Position numbers and translations under genes: made by a program | Shown here: in pieces, positions 48,604 to 60,394 of the stretch | Layout of the letters: each line of letters starts with the position of its first letter | How positions within the stretch are numbered: position 1 is the stretch's first letter | Source: Rhodamnia argentea | Taxonomy: Eukaryota > Streptophyta > Magnoliopsida > Myrtales > Myrtaceae | DNA: 64,000 nt | Assembly (NCBI RefSeq): GCF_020921035.1 | Contig: NC_063158.1 | Coordinates: 1,904,001 to 1,968,000, forward strand | Reading direction: 5' to 3' | The notes under the pieces: generated by a model | What the model saw: the letters and a program-made list of their open reading frames with translations, nothing else | Databases searched by the model: none | Told to the model about the DNA's origin: nothing

Positions 48604-48956
48604 GCAAAAAATACAACTACTTAAGTTATGCTTTGGAATTGTAGGACTTAGTAGGAAGTGCGTGACTAGGGTTTAGGAATAGCAGAGAGGATATCTCTTA
48701 AGTTGCAATGCTAGTCAGTAGGTTTCCAAGTAATGCTTATCAAATTGTCATCTTCAAATAAGATGAGAATTCTGAAAAAAAAATTGAAAGAAAAAAGATG
48801 AGAATAATGGGGAAGAGAAAAATCGTAATTTTTTTAAATATCTAGATAATTAAATAATAAAGAGTACATGTGCATAGATTTTATTAGATGATTATCTAAA
48901 GTAACATATCAATGAAGGACATGCACAATCAAAGAGAAAGATCTATGCCTCCATCA
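48604..48956. other. 3' flank of dirigent relic
   Basis: Shares GTGCGTGACTAGGGTTTAGGAATAGCAGAG with the 57934 downstream region. No gene. Confidence 0.4.
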
Positions 48957-49490
48957 AGCCTATTTTAGCCAAAAATCGCGGACGTGAACGCCGGTCTTCA
49001 TACTTGGCGCAGCCGATGACTCGACATGATCATTTTAATGATTTAAAAAATAAAATTTTAATGATTTTTTTTCTTTTTTGTGTATCCTTTTTTTCCTTTC
49101 ATTTTGGCTAGCAAGGGCCAACAAGCCCTCGCCGGATCTTGGCGAGGGCCACATTGCCCATGGCCGGCGAGGCCATGAAGGCCCCGGACGAGAGCCACGA
49201 ACCTTGCTACAAGCCGGCGAGGGCTTGCTTGCCTTGCCTAGTGGTTGGCCAAATTGAAAGGAAAAAAAGTAAGAAAAATAAGCAAAATTCAATTTTTTTA
49301 AAGAAATTACTTAAAATGTCCATGAGTAGGTTGGTTGGCATCCACTCCAATGATTTCTGGCTTAAATTGCCGGGATGGACTCAATTAACACAAATGTAAA
49401 AGGTTTAGAACTAAATCGATACAATTGAAATATCTAAATTGGCATCAATTTAATATGTTTATGATTTTTTTGGTATTTTTCCTTTCAAAA
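48957..49490. mobile_element. Foldback element, left terminus lost
   Basis: The dyad AAAAATCGCGGACGTGAACGCCGG and the right arm (CAAATGTAAAAGGTTTAGAACTAAATCG.., then TTTTTGGTATTTTTCC) belong to the Mutator-type family. The GC-rich core is at 49105-49250. The outer left arm is missing. Confidence 0.5.
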
Positions 49491-50145
49491 AGTGACAATG
49501 GTTTTTAGCGTGATTTCGGAAAAAGCTATAAAGTCCAGATGATGTGTTTCTGAAAAAAAAAAATCTGAAACAAGCAACGATGGACGATTCTTAGGGGTAT
49601 GTAAAGTTGTTGCTTAACCTTATAATGGTGCTAAATACCTATCGGATTTATCGAGAGGAGGCATCACGAGTATATATTTTAGCCAAAAAATATTACATAT
49701 TTTCTGTTGGAGTTGGCGAAAACGGGGCTCTTTTTTTTTCTCACCCCAAACCCCAAAATGATTTGTTATCCAACGAAACTTGTCAAACTTACAATTAGGG
49801 TTTTTATTTAAGTCCGTATGGTTGGGATTAAGGATTTAGGTTTTTTAGCCTGTTTTTAGGAATTCGGTTTTATTATCTGTATGTAAACTAAACCGAATCA
49901 AAGTCTTTCAATTTTTTTTCTGTGTCTCTCGGTTTCGATAAATCCCTTCATTTTCATGTTGTAATCTCTATTTAAACTAAACCATCAAACCATCGCGATA
50001 CCATCTTTTGACTTGGGGCTATCCGGTGGTAGGTGAAGTGATTAGAAAATGTATCAATAATGAGCATCTTCATAGAGCCTCTCTCTTTAAGGGGAATTCT
50101 CATATTAACCACGGACAGATATAGTCGATAGTAGGGACGTTTTTA
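49491..50145. other. Duplicated flank, no gene
   Basis: 49500-49690 is another copy of the dirigent upstream flank (CTGAAACAAGCAACGATGG.., TTGCTTAACCTTATAATGGTGC). It is not followed by a dirigent gene. From about 50020 the sequence parallels 39000-39100. Confidence 0.4.
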
Positions 50146-50860
50146 GACTCTATTTGTTTCATAGAAAATAACTTCTCAAAAGACGTTTTTCATATTTTTT
50201 TTATGTTTGGCTCACGGAAAATAAACAAGTCAAGAAAAAAATTATCAAAAAACACATTCAAAAGTGAGGAAAATGTTTTCTTCTTTTTGAGATGAGGAAA
50301 ACATTTTCCTCATCTTTCCCTCCCTTTACTCTTTCACATTTATTTTCTTTTTAATTATTTTCTTTTCCTTATTTTTTGTTTTCTTCTTCTGCCGGTAGCC
50401 GGCCACGACAACGGCCGGCAACTAGCCACTAGTGAAGATGAGCCTCACTAGCCTTAGGTGAGGCCGAGCCTTGCTAGAGAATGGCGACACCGAGGCTCGA
50501 GCTCCCTAGAGAAAGGCGACGCCGAGGCCTCGCCCAATCAGCAAGGCTCGAGCTCACCAGATCGGTGAGGCCCGAGGCTCCACCTCGCTTGGGACCGGTC
50601 ATCGGCTATTGTTGTGGCAAGCAACCAACCAAAGCAGAAGGAAAACGAGAAAGAAAAATAAAAAATAAAAATACAAAAAAAGAAAAGATAAAATAAAAAT
50701 AAAAATGATTGCAAGCTCAAAATCAAATCGAATTTGTCATTACCAAATGATGGAAAATCTTTTCTAGTTATTTTTAGAGTTTAGCCAATCATTGGAATAT
50801 CATCATTTCTTGGAAAATATTTTCCAGAAATGCGATATTTTTCACGAAACAAACGAAGCC
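50146..50860. mobile_element. Harbinger-like foldback MITE with TTA duplication
   Basis: The left end (GACTCTATTTGTTTCATAG) and reversed right end (GGCTTCGTTTGTTTCGTG) pair. TTA stands at 50143-50145 and 50861-50863. The GC-rich core at 50395-50625 has repeated GAGGCTCGAGCTC units. Same family as 6891, 58638 and 59471. Confidence 0.65.
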
Positions 50861-51229
50861 TTAGACCGGGAATGTTGGTATAAATCTCAGCCCACATACA
50901 TGGACCGAGTGTTGCAACATTTAAATTACTAGGTTATGTCCTGATTGCCTTTTATTTTTCTTTAATTTAATGTAATTTGGATCTTGCAGCTCACGCAGAC
51001 TGACATTTTCTAGATGGAAAAAAACATCCCACTTTGGTTTTGTAGGCAATTTAGTCATCTTTCAGCATAATTTAGGATTTTGCATTAAAACTTTTGAACC
51101 TTGGGGCCTTATTATTTTAGTTATGAAATCAGAAGAACAAGATGCATTTCTTCTAAAGAAAATGACCCTAATTGTAATCTTTTCAAAAGCCTTTGGTTTT
51201 GAAGCTAACTTGAGTATATTGAAAAGCCG

Positions 51230-51872
51230 GGAAAAGTGTCAAAAAAGTCACAAACCTATTGCATTAGTGCCAATTTATTCCTAAAACTATTTTTGGTGCC
51301 AATTCAGTCCTAAACCTTTTGCATTAGTACCAATTCAGTCCTAAACATTTTATTGGTGCCAATTCAGTCTTAAACCTTTTGCATTAGTGCCAATTTAGTC
51401 CTAATTTTTTGTATATATGCCAATTGAGCCAATTTGGACAATTTTGATCCGAAATCACTGGAAGTGGGCGTCAATTATCCTATGTGGCACAACCGACGCT
51501 AACGTGGACATTTTAAATGGATATTTTTTAATATTTTAAATAATTTTTAAGAATAATTTTTAAAAAAAACCAAAAAATGCTTTAAAAAATTATTAAAAAT
51601 ATTTAAAATAATATTTAAAAATGTCAAAGTCAATGCTAACCATGCCATGTAGGACAATCCACGTCCACATCAGCGATTTTCGGTCAAAATTAGCCCGATT
51701 AACTCAATTGGCATAAATACAAAAGTTTTAGGACTGAATTGGCACAAATGCAAAAGGTTTATGACTGAATTGTCATTAATAAAAGTTTGAGGACTGAATT
51801 TGCACAATTGCAAAAGGTTTAGGACTAAATTGGCACCAAAAATAGGTTTATTACTTTTTTGACACTTTTCCC
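51230..51872. mobile_element. Mutator-type foldback MITE upstream of an intact dirigent gene
   Basis: A perfect 20-bp terminal repeat (GGGAAAAGTGTCAAAAAAGT) is at each end. Flanks share GAAAAGCC (51222-51229; 51875-51882), an imperfect target duplication with two extra bases on the right. The arms have four left units of CCAATTCAGTCCTAAACCTTTT, partly mirrored on the right. The paralogous region upstream of 40237 has no such element (39855-39890). It lies about 360 bp before the DIR start codon. Confidence 0.75.
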
Positions 51873-52166
51873 GAGAAAAGCCGACTAGAAGTATTGATCT
51901 CTATAATCTCGCATTGCTTTGCCACTCTTTTTCGATTGAATCATCAAAAAGTTAAAACCTTAATCGGCCAAATTGAAGAGGGAAGGAAAGAGTTAGCAAA
52001 AAGTGGGGAATTAAACTGCCACCCTGTCTTAATCCCCTACCTAACACCTAAAACAAACACTAAAAGAACCTTTGTGCATTCTTGGATTATGTACAAGCGG
52101 ATATCTAAGTTCTTATTCGGGAATATTTATGAAATATAGACAATAAACAAGTTGGCTCATTAACTC

Positions 52167-52175
52167 TTATATAAG
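52167..52175 (+). promoter_or_regulatory. TATA box of dirigent gene at 52228
   Basis: TTATATAAG about 55 bp upstream of the ATG; the pseudogene at 40237 has TATATATAAA at the matching place. Confidence 0.6.
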
Positions 52176-52215
52176 TTGAATTGAGGTGCTAACGCTTATC
52201 ATCACCGAGACATAA

Positions 52216-52770
<555 letters not shown>

Positions 52771-52773
52771 AAT

Positions 52774-53592
52774 GAAAAATAGTCAGCCCCTTATGCGTCT
52801 AAAATTATGAATCTTATTTGTACTCAGTACTTGCTTTTCTTCTCACGGATCTATCTCTATTTAAGAGCAATTTAAGTACCGTCGTCTTTATGGGAACACT
52901 GCAAACTTTTACCTTGTGTTAAGATCGTCAGAACATCTTAAGTAGCACTTTTTCTTTATCACAGTATGATCCTCGAACTCATCTTTTTATCACAACGTGC
53001 CCCTCTTTTATCACAATGTGGTCCTCGAATTCGTTAAAAGGGAGCAATTGTGGGGCCAAAACACACTTTTTCAGCAAGTTTCTCTTGCATGGACATTCGA
53101 ATTCTCCTCCAGGACTCATGGGTTATCTAGATGGACCTTCTATGTATTCTGAAGTAAGCAATTTGACATAAGCCTTTGTAACTTGATCAATTATCGCAAT
53201 GGACACTGTCCGTACCTAAATTTCGGCTATCATAATAAATCACTTATCACATAGAAAATTAGCAGTCGGCCCTGATCCCTGAACAAAAATATCATCAACA
53301 TAGCATTGATTTGCAGTATAGGCACTAGGAAAATTTTTCATATAAATTGCATTTAAGTCAGTCCGGCCATAAACTACTTTGGGTTTAGCTCAGAATGCTG
53401 AAAAAATCACATTGCGATAACTCAAATATTTTCATTCATGCATGTTTCCTAATTTACAATTTCGTATGTTATGTGCATTAGGACTCAAGTTCATTATCAT
53501 GAAAAGTTTTAGGACATATTATGTTTGTCTCAAAAGATATAAAATTATACATGGATTTTTGTAATCGTTCTTATTGATCAAACAAAATGATT
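52774..53592 (+). other. 3' flank, duplicated at 40784-41440; left arm of an inverted repeat
   Basis: No gene. 53484-53558 is the left arm of an inverted repeat whose right arm is 54347-54421. Confidence 0.45.
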
Positions 53593-54421
53593 ACAATAAT
53601 TGGGAAAATTGTCCAAAAAGTCCTAAACCTATTGCACTTTTGCCAATTCAAACCTAAAACTCTTAAGACTACCAATTCAGTCCTAAACTTTTTCACTTTT
53701 TGCAATTGAGTCCATCCGGTCAATTTTTATCAAAATCACTAATGTGTACACTATCTTTTTTCCATGACACGACCGGTGCTGAAGTGGACAATTTTTAATA
53801 ATTTATCTATTTTTAATATTTTTTTGTTTTCTTTTTCCTTTTTTTTTCTTTTCTAGTTTTTTTCCTCAATGGTTGGTGAGGGTCATCACGCCCTCTCCGA
53901 CCATGGACGAGGGCCGTGACGCCTCACCAACCACGGGTGAGGCTAGCCTTGCCCAAACCATCGTGGCCGCGAGGGCTTCACCCAAGGGCCGTGACCCTCA
54001 CCTACGGTTGGTGAGGCATCGTGGCCCTCGCCCTCGACTAGCGTGGATCGGGCGACCATTGCTGGTCGCTGAGGAAAAAAAATAGAAAAGAAAAAACAAA
54101 GGAAAAAAGGAAAAAGAAAAGAATAAAATATTAAATTATAATTAAAAATTATTCATGTTAGCGCCGACCGTGCCATGTAGAACGACTGACGTTCACATTA
54201 GCAATTTTCTGCTAAAATTAGCTGGATGAACTCAATCGACTAAAAATGAAAATATTTATGACTGAATTGGCAAACTTAAAAGATTTAGAAATGAATTGGC
54301 AAAAGTACAATAAGTTTAGGAATTTTTCGACAATTTTCCCACAATAATCCATGTATAATTTTATACATTTTGAGACAATCATAATATAAGTCCAAAAAAT
54401 TCTCGTGATAATGAACTTGAG
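53484..54421. repeat. Inverted repeat (outer hairpin) with a MITE in its loop
   Basis: CTCAAGTTCATTATCATGA..ATAAAATTATACATGGATT (53484-53557) is the reverse complement, at about 85%, of 54347-54421. Between the arms lies the Mutator-type element 53602-54340. Without it the spacer is only about 50 bp, so the outer repeat is an older foldback element. Confidence 0.7.
53602..54340. mobile_element. Mutator-type foldback MITE, 739 bp
   Basis: Terminal repeats GGGAAAATTGTCCAAAAAGT / GGGAAAATTGTCGAAAAATT continue over about 60 bp with high identity. The target duplication is ACAATAATT / ACAATAATC (53593-53601, 54341-54349), 8 of 9. The GC-rich core at 53866-54072 has GGTGAGGGC and CGTGGCC units and ends in GA-rich sequence. 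Confidence 0.82.
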
Positions 54422-54920
54422 TCGCTAAATTTTCATTTGTGCATCTAAATTCTAAAGCTTGCGATTTTGATGGGCTTGAATGCTTAGTAAGTTTTAAGTA
54501 GACGCAGAGTGCCACGTTGCTGTTTCTATTATTCTTTTCAATCTTACATGGCCGTTCATGAAAAAATGACATCTATGACAAGCCGTTCATTTAAACCTAG
54601 CGGAGCTAACGGAAAGGATTAAATTGGACATTATGACAAGTTTCAAATTTTAATGCACAAGATAAAGAGTTTTAGGATGGACATGTTTAAGACTAAAAAT
54701 GCATCATTAAGACAAGTTTTAAATTTTATCTGTGTCTTACAAACTGTATTTTATATGCTAACGCCTAATAATGCCCAAGAGAAACCAGCCACAAAGGTGG
54801 GTTGTTGGGGAATATTAAAATATATGATTAATGTACTATAATAATGTCGCTAAGTATGTCGGATTTCATTCAGAGACGCACCACGAGGATACATCTTGGC
54901 AAAGAAATATACAATTTAAC
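54350..54920. other. Intergenic; duplicated dirigent upstream flank
   Basis: 54430-54730 has motifs (GACAAGTTTCAAATTTTAATGCAC.., TTTTAGGACT-type) also seen at 56040-56240 and 58290-58390. 54770-54900 is one of the repeated dirigent upstream flanks. No gene. Confidence 0.4.
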
Positions 54921-54921
54921 A

Positions 54922-54964
54922 TGACTCACGTGATCTATTTTTGCACGGTAAGTTCTATATATGC
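54922..54964 (+). promoter_or_regulatory. Composite TGACTCACGTGA motif and TATA box, dirigent gene at 55030
   Basis: TGACTCACGTGA at 54922-54933 overlaps a TGACTCA bZIP-type site and a CACGTG G-box; the TATA box CTATATATGC is at 54955-54964, 66-75 bp before the ATG. Both are conserved in spacing in the paralogue at 57380. G-boxes bind bZIP/bHLH factors in plants; actual regulation is inferred. Confidence 0.55.
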
Positions 54965-54984
54965 TGATCCCTGAGCAATCGTAA

Positions 54985-55584
<600 letters not shown>

Positions 55585-55587
55585 GAA

Positions 55588-56260
55588 CTGAAAAACTCAG
55601 TGGCCACAAATGCTATGTAATTTTAGGATTTATAAGGAAGGGCGTGGCTAGAGTTTAGGAGTAGCAGAGGATGTCTCTTCAAGTTGTAATGTTGGTCAGT
55701 AGCTTTCCAAGCAATGCTTGTTGTTGTTGTTGTTGTTTTTTTTTTTTTTATCTTCATAAATATGATGAAATAAAGATGCTTCAATTGGTCAAGCATTTAA
55801 CTCGGTCTCATTGTTTCGCGACTGTCCACTACATACTGTTATAGATAAGGAAATACTTTCGCAAGATTATTTGATGCACAAAGAGATGTGATATATTATT
55901 GTGGGGTGTTTTAGTACTACTTATATGTTTAAATGCGCCTACTCTATGGACATTAGTTCGAAATGTCGCCTCACAAAATTATTTGAGTTAGTTTGCACCT
56001 AAATCTACTAACCGTTGAATTTTATACCAGTTGGGACAATTGCAGAATAAGTCCTAAAACTTGTCACAATAATATCCTAGATCATATAACTTTTCTTTCC
56101 TATATTTAAATCCTAAATATTGCAATTTCGATGTACTTAAACCTTTCATTAATTAACTTAAAATGTTGCAAATAGATTAAAAGTGCCATGTGACCTTTCT
56201 TTTTTTTTCTATCATTCTTTTCAATCATATGCGGCCATTGTAAAAAATGACATGTAGGCT
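55588..56260. other. 3' flank of dirigent gene; (GTT)n and T-run
   Basis: 55600-55720 matches the 3' flanks at 57960-58080 and 48640-48750. A (GTT)n plus T-run is at 55718-55750. No gene. Confidence 0.4.
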
Positions 56261-56261
56261 C

Positions 56262-56640
56262 CATCCATTTCACGAGAAAAAAAAATTTAGGAAAATATTT
56301 TCTGAATTTTGTAGTGTTCGGTTTACGGAACATAAATTAGTCAAGGAAAATATTTTCCATCCATAAAGTGTGGAAAATGAATGCTTCTTTTCAGAAAGAA
56401 GAAATTATTCTCCCTTCTCTTTCATCCCTACACAACTTTACATTCATTTTATTTTTAATTATTTTTATTTTATTTATCTTTGGGTTTTTATTTTTATAAT
56501 TTGTTTTATTTCTTCCTCAATTTGCCACCAGCGGCACGATGGTCGGGACGACCGCTGGTGGAGCAATACGAAACGACAACTGAAGTTGGGCTGGGCAGTA
56601 AAGATTAGGATTCTCTAATGGGAGACTATTTTATGGAGTT
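56262..56640. mobile_element. Partial Harbinger-like foldback MITE
   Basis: The left arm (CTCCATCCATTTCACGAGAAAA..GGAAAATATTTTC..) and a core with GCCACCAGCGGCACGATGG are present; no right arm. Truncated. Confidence 0.4.
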
Positions 56641-57278
56641 CGAAGGCGTTGAAAAGATGTTTTTTTTTTTCCTGAATGAATTTAAGATGTTAGCTAATGG
56701 AAGGTGCAGTTTGTTGTCCAACATGAAAACTCAGCATGCAAAAGTGTAATGTACTAACAGAATTATTGTTAGGTCCTCCGTAGAGACGAGAGATTACTTG
56801 CACGTTATCGTTGGATGAATGACATTTGTGTATGGAGATAATACTGTAATCGAATTCTTCCACTGTGAACCATCCAATGGTGAGTGCGTAACATCGCCAG
56901 TGAATTTAACCCGAATCCTTCGGGTAATAGAGGATGCAACGGGGTCTGAGGTTAAAAAGTAACACGTGATTCTTAGTGTATTTTCTCAAGAGGCTACAAA
57001 ATGGAGAATATTAAACTAGATCCCACTAAAAATTCTGAAACAGGCCAAGTGGGTGGGTTGGTGGGGGCATTTCAAATTTTTGCTTAACCTTATAATGGTG
57101 TATGAAACCTTATAATAGTGCTAAGTAGCCCTGGGATTTCATTCAGAGGAGGCGTCACGAGTCACAAACAGGATGATAAAAGACTCTTATCTTAAATGCT
57201 GGCAGCTAGTAAAGCCAAAAGCGAAACAAGCCCCAAGGCCAAGGGGCGGTTGTTGGGAGATTATACATAAATCTGACA
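56641..57278. other. Duplicated dirigent upstream flank
   Basis: 56970-57200 is the fullest copy of the repeated upstream block (GATTCTTAGTGTATTTTC.., CTGAAACAGGCCAAGTGGG.., GATTTCATTCAGAGGAGGCG). No gene. Confidence 0.45.
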
Positions 57279-57320
57279 TGACTCACGTGACCACTTTTTG
57301 CATGGTAAGTTCTATATAAG
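57279..57320 (+). promoter_or_regulatory. TGACTCACGTGA-type motif and TATA box, dirigent copy at 57380
   Basis: TGACTCACGTGA-type sequence with CACGTG at 57284-57289; TATA at 57311-57320 (TCTATATAAG). Same spacing as at 55030, so the promoter of this nearly intact copy looks undamaged. Confidence 0.55.
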
Positions 57321-57379
57321 CCGATTGCTGAGCAATTGTGTTCACCACAACCATCACTGCCTTTTAAAAGAAACACGAG

Positions 57380-57934
57380 ATGGTGGAGCTTTTGAAAAAC
57401 AATCATGTCTTCTTCTTCCCCATGTTTCTCTTGCTCTCACTTGCCTCACAACTTTCATTAGCTAGGCCTTCCAAAGAACTCAAACCGTGCAAGCACATTG
57501 TGCTCCACATGCACGACGTGATGTTCAATGGCAAAAACTCGGCCAATGCGACCGAGGCCGCCGTAACGAGCCCGGCCGGGCTTGGGCCTTTTGACTTTGG
57601 CCAGGTAACCATCTTTGACAATGTCATGACCAAGGATCAAAACCTGTTGTCTCCCCCGGCGGCCCGGGCTCGGGGTTTCTATTTTTACTATATGAAGGCC
57701 AGTCCGGGCGCCTAGATGGCTTTCACCTTGGTTTTCAACTCGTCCGAGTATAAGGGTACTATCAACGTCATGGGGACCAATTTTGTCCCGGCACAGACAA
57801 GGTATCTCTCGATTGTCGGTGGAACCGGAGATTTCTTCATTGCGAGAGGGATTCTTGAGCTTGGGTCAGAGGCTAATATCTTACATGAGTATTTTCGAGT
57901 GAAGATGGATGTCAAGTTGTACGAGTGCTATTAG
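57380..57934 (+). pseudogene. Dirigent protein copy with one nonsense codon
   Basis: Colinear over all 185 codons with the gene at 55030 and ending in the same KLYECY. Codon 112 is TAG (57713-57715) where the paralogue has TGG (Trp). No other stop or frameshift. Signal peptide, [24 protein letters not shown] and both Cys are kept. Truncated at 111 residues it would lack most of the beta barrel, so it should be non-functional. The single change G to A could also be a sequencing or assembly error or a segregating allele. Confidence 0.85.
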
Positions 57935-58637
57935 GATTTAAATAAGTCACTAGCCACATGTGGTTTGTATTTTTGGGATTTAGGAGGAAGTGCGTGACTA
58001 GGGTTTAGGAATAGCAGAGGATGTCTCATGAAGTTGCGGTGTCGGTCAGTAGCTTTCCAAGTAAGGCTTGTCGAATTGTCATCTTCAGATAATATGATGA
58101 AACAAAGACGCTTCAAATGGTCAGGCCTTTAACTCGGAGTCATTGTTCTGTCAACGTCCATTTTACATGCTGCTATAATAAGTACACGACTCGTTTACAA
58201 GATTGATTTATTCACCAAGAGATGTGTACCACGTGGTTGTTAGTTTATATATATATTCGATCCATTAAAACTTAACTGGTCTAACGAAAGGATTAAAGTG
58301 AACACTATGGCAAGTTTTTAACATTTAAATACACGAAATAAGAAGTTTTTAGGACTAAAATCATCATTAAGACACGTTTTAGAACTCGTGTGCAAGTATC
58401 TCCTACCATTTTGCACTGTGGATATACATTCTCAACTAGCGATGTCGAGATGGATCGACGTCTTGATATCAAATGGCCAGCATAAAGACTGATCCAATAG
58501 AAATTTGACACCGATCGACGATCACAATGGTCGATCAAAGATGACCAAGGACTGATCGACGATGGTTGATAGTTGACAAAAGGCAATCAATTATTGCCTG
58601 ACACTTTGAGACCGATCGTAACAACATGAGAGACTAA
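57935..58637. other. 3' flank of dirigent copy; no gene
   Basis: 57960-58080 matches other dirigent 3' flanks. The minus frame at 58586-58305 has no domain. Confidence 0.4.
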
Positions 58638-59350
58638 CACTCCATTTTTTTCGCAAAAAACGTTATGTTTCATAAAAATATTTTCTAATAAATTATTTTT
58701 CGGGAAAATAGACAATATTTTTCGATGTTCGGTTAAAACCTGAAAAATGAATTGAAAAATATTCTTTGTTGTTTGGTATGAAAATAAATTTGATTTTCCT
58801 CCATGCACTATTTTAACAATTCCTTAATTTTATTTTTTATTTTATTCTTATTTTATTATTATATTATTTTTCTATTATTTATTTTAAAAATCAAATTTTT
58901 AATTACTTTTAATTTTTTTCTTTTCTCTTTTCTTTTCCTTTTGCTTTTCTTTCCTTTTCTTTCTTCCCTTCCTCCACTGCAATCCGTCGACAACGGCCGT
59001 TGGCGAGCTCAAGCTCATCGGGAGGCTCGCCCGGAAGAAAAGAAAAAAGAAGAAAAGGAAAGAAAAGAAAAGAAAAATGATTAAAAATAAAAAAAAATTA
59101 TTTACATAAAAATATAAAATCATTAAAAAAAATTCAAAAGCATGCTGATAGAGAGAAGAGAGATATAGGTCTCCACGAAAAATAATTTTTTCTTTTCTAA
59201 AAGAGAAAATAATTCTCCCCACTTTTTAAAGGTGTTTTTTTTCATTGATGGAAGATATTTTCTTTGATTTATTTATTTTCCGTGGACCAAACGCCAAAAA
59301 TTTTGAAAATGTTTTTTTGAAAGTTATTTTTCGTGAAACAAACAAAGTCC
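58638..59350. mobile_element. Harbinger-like foldback MITE with GC-rich core
   Basis: The left end CACTCCATTTTTTTCGC pairs with the reversed right end GGACTTTGTTTGTTTCACG. TAA is outside the left end; the right flank has drifted. The arms carry GGAAAATA..ATTTTTC motifs, with a short core at 58975-59035 between a pyrimidine and a purine tract. Frames at 58803-59222 are low-complexity artefacts. Confidence 0.55.
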
Positions 59351-59470
59351 AAATATAGTGTAGGAATTAGCCAAATGTGGACTAATGACTAGTCATCGAG
59401 GTCATTAGATACACTTTTAACACATCTATAGAGGAATATGAGGCAAAAAGTGTTCTTGGGAGAAATTTTA

Positions 59471-60110
59471 GACTTCATTCGTTTCGCGAAAAATAACTTA
59501 TGAGAAAATATTTTTCGGATTTTCTAGCGTTTGGTTTATGGAAAATAAACAAGTTAAGGAAAATATTTTTCACTCATGAAAATATCACCACAAAAGTGGG
59601 GAAAATAATTTTCTCTTTTAGAAAAGAGGAAATCAATTTTCCCTCATCTTTCGTTCCTCCACTCTTTCACACTCCTTTCCTTTTTAATTATTTTTTTATT
59701 TTCTCTTTCTTTGTCTTTTTTTTTCTTTTTCTTTTTTTATTTTTTCTTCTTCTTTGAACAGCGACCTCGACCTCGTCGGCTTGTGGCGAGGCAAGCCGTG
59801 CATTGCTCAAGGTTGACGAGTGAGGCCAAGCCTCGCCGGATCTAGCATGGCAAGGCTCAAGCTCATCTATGGCCGGTGACCAGCCAAAGAAGAGGGGAAA
59901 AGATAAAAAAAAAAAAAATTGAAAAAACAAAGAAAAGTGGATAAAACTATAAAGAAGAATTAGAATTAAAAAAAATTAAAAAGGAAAAAATAAAAATGAA
60001 ATTTATTTGAAAGAGTATAAGGAGGAAAATCAAATTCGATTTGCTACGCCGAACCGCAGGAAACATTTTTCATATCATTTACACGTTTTAGTTGCGAAAC
60101 GAACTGATCC
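59471..60110. mobile_element. Harbinger-like foldback MITE with GC-rich core
   Basis: The left end GACTTCATTCGTTTCGCG pairs with the reversed right end GGATCAGTTCGTTTCGCA. TTA lies outside the left end. The core at 59760-59885 has CTCGACCTCG and GGCAAGGCTCAAGCTC units. It ends about 285 bp before the PAM71 start codon, so it is in or near that promoter. Confidence 0.6.
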
Positions 60111-60394
60111 TCGGTCTTCAAAACGTCTCCCAAGGAATAAGAGACATTTTGAATGTCAGCTCTTTGCTTTCGAAATCTGAAGCCCAAAGCCCAAAAATAT
60201 AAGGGTGACATTGTAATTGCATCAAAAATTGAAAAGGGAAAACCAGACGGTTGAAACTGAAGCAGATAAAGGCAGAGGACGTATACTGGCGCTACATTCG
60301 GATAACTTATCTCCTTCCTTCTCTTTACTTCATCACTTCATCGACTTTTAACGTCTCTCAGACCCCGGAGACCAGCCGAGCAACAACGGGGACA
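60111..60394 (+). promoter_or_regulatory. 5' region of PAM71-like gene
   Basis: Leader region between a MITE and the ATG. An in-frame upstream ATG (60251) would add 48 residues with no likeness to a transit peptide, so I treat this as 5' UTR. No clear TATA box. Confidence 0.35.

Noticed and set aside
58803..59222. Hydrophobic Phe-rich frames suggestive of membrane proteins
   Set aside because: T-rich and A-rich tracts of a MITE translated in both directions.
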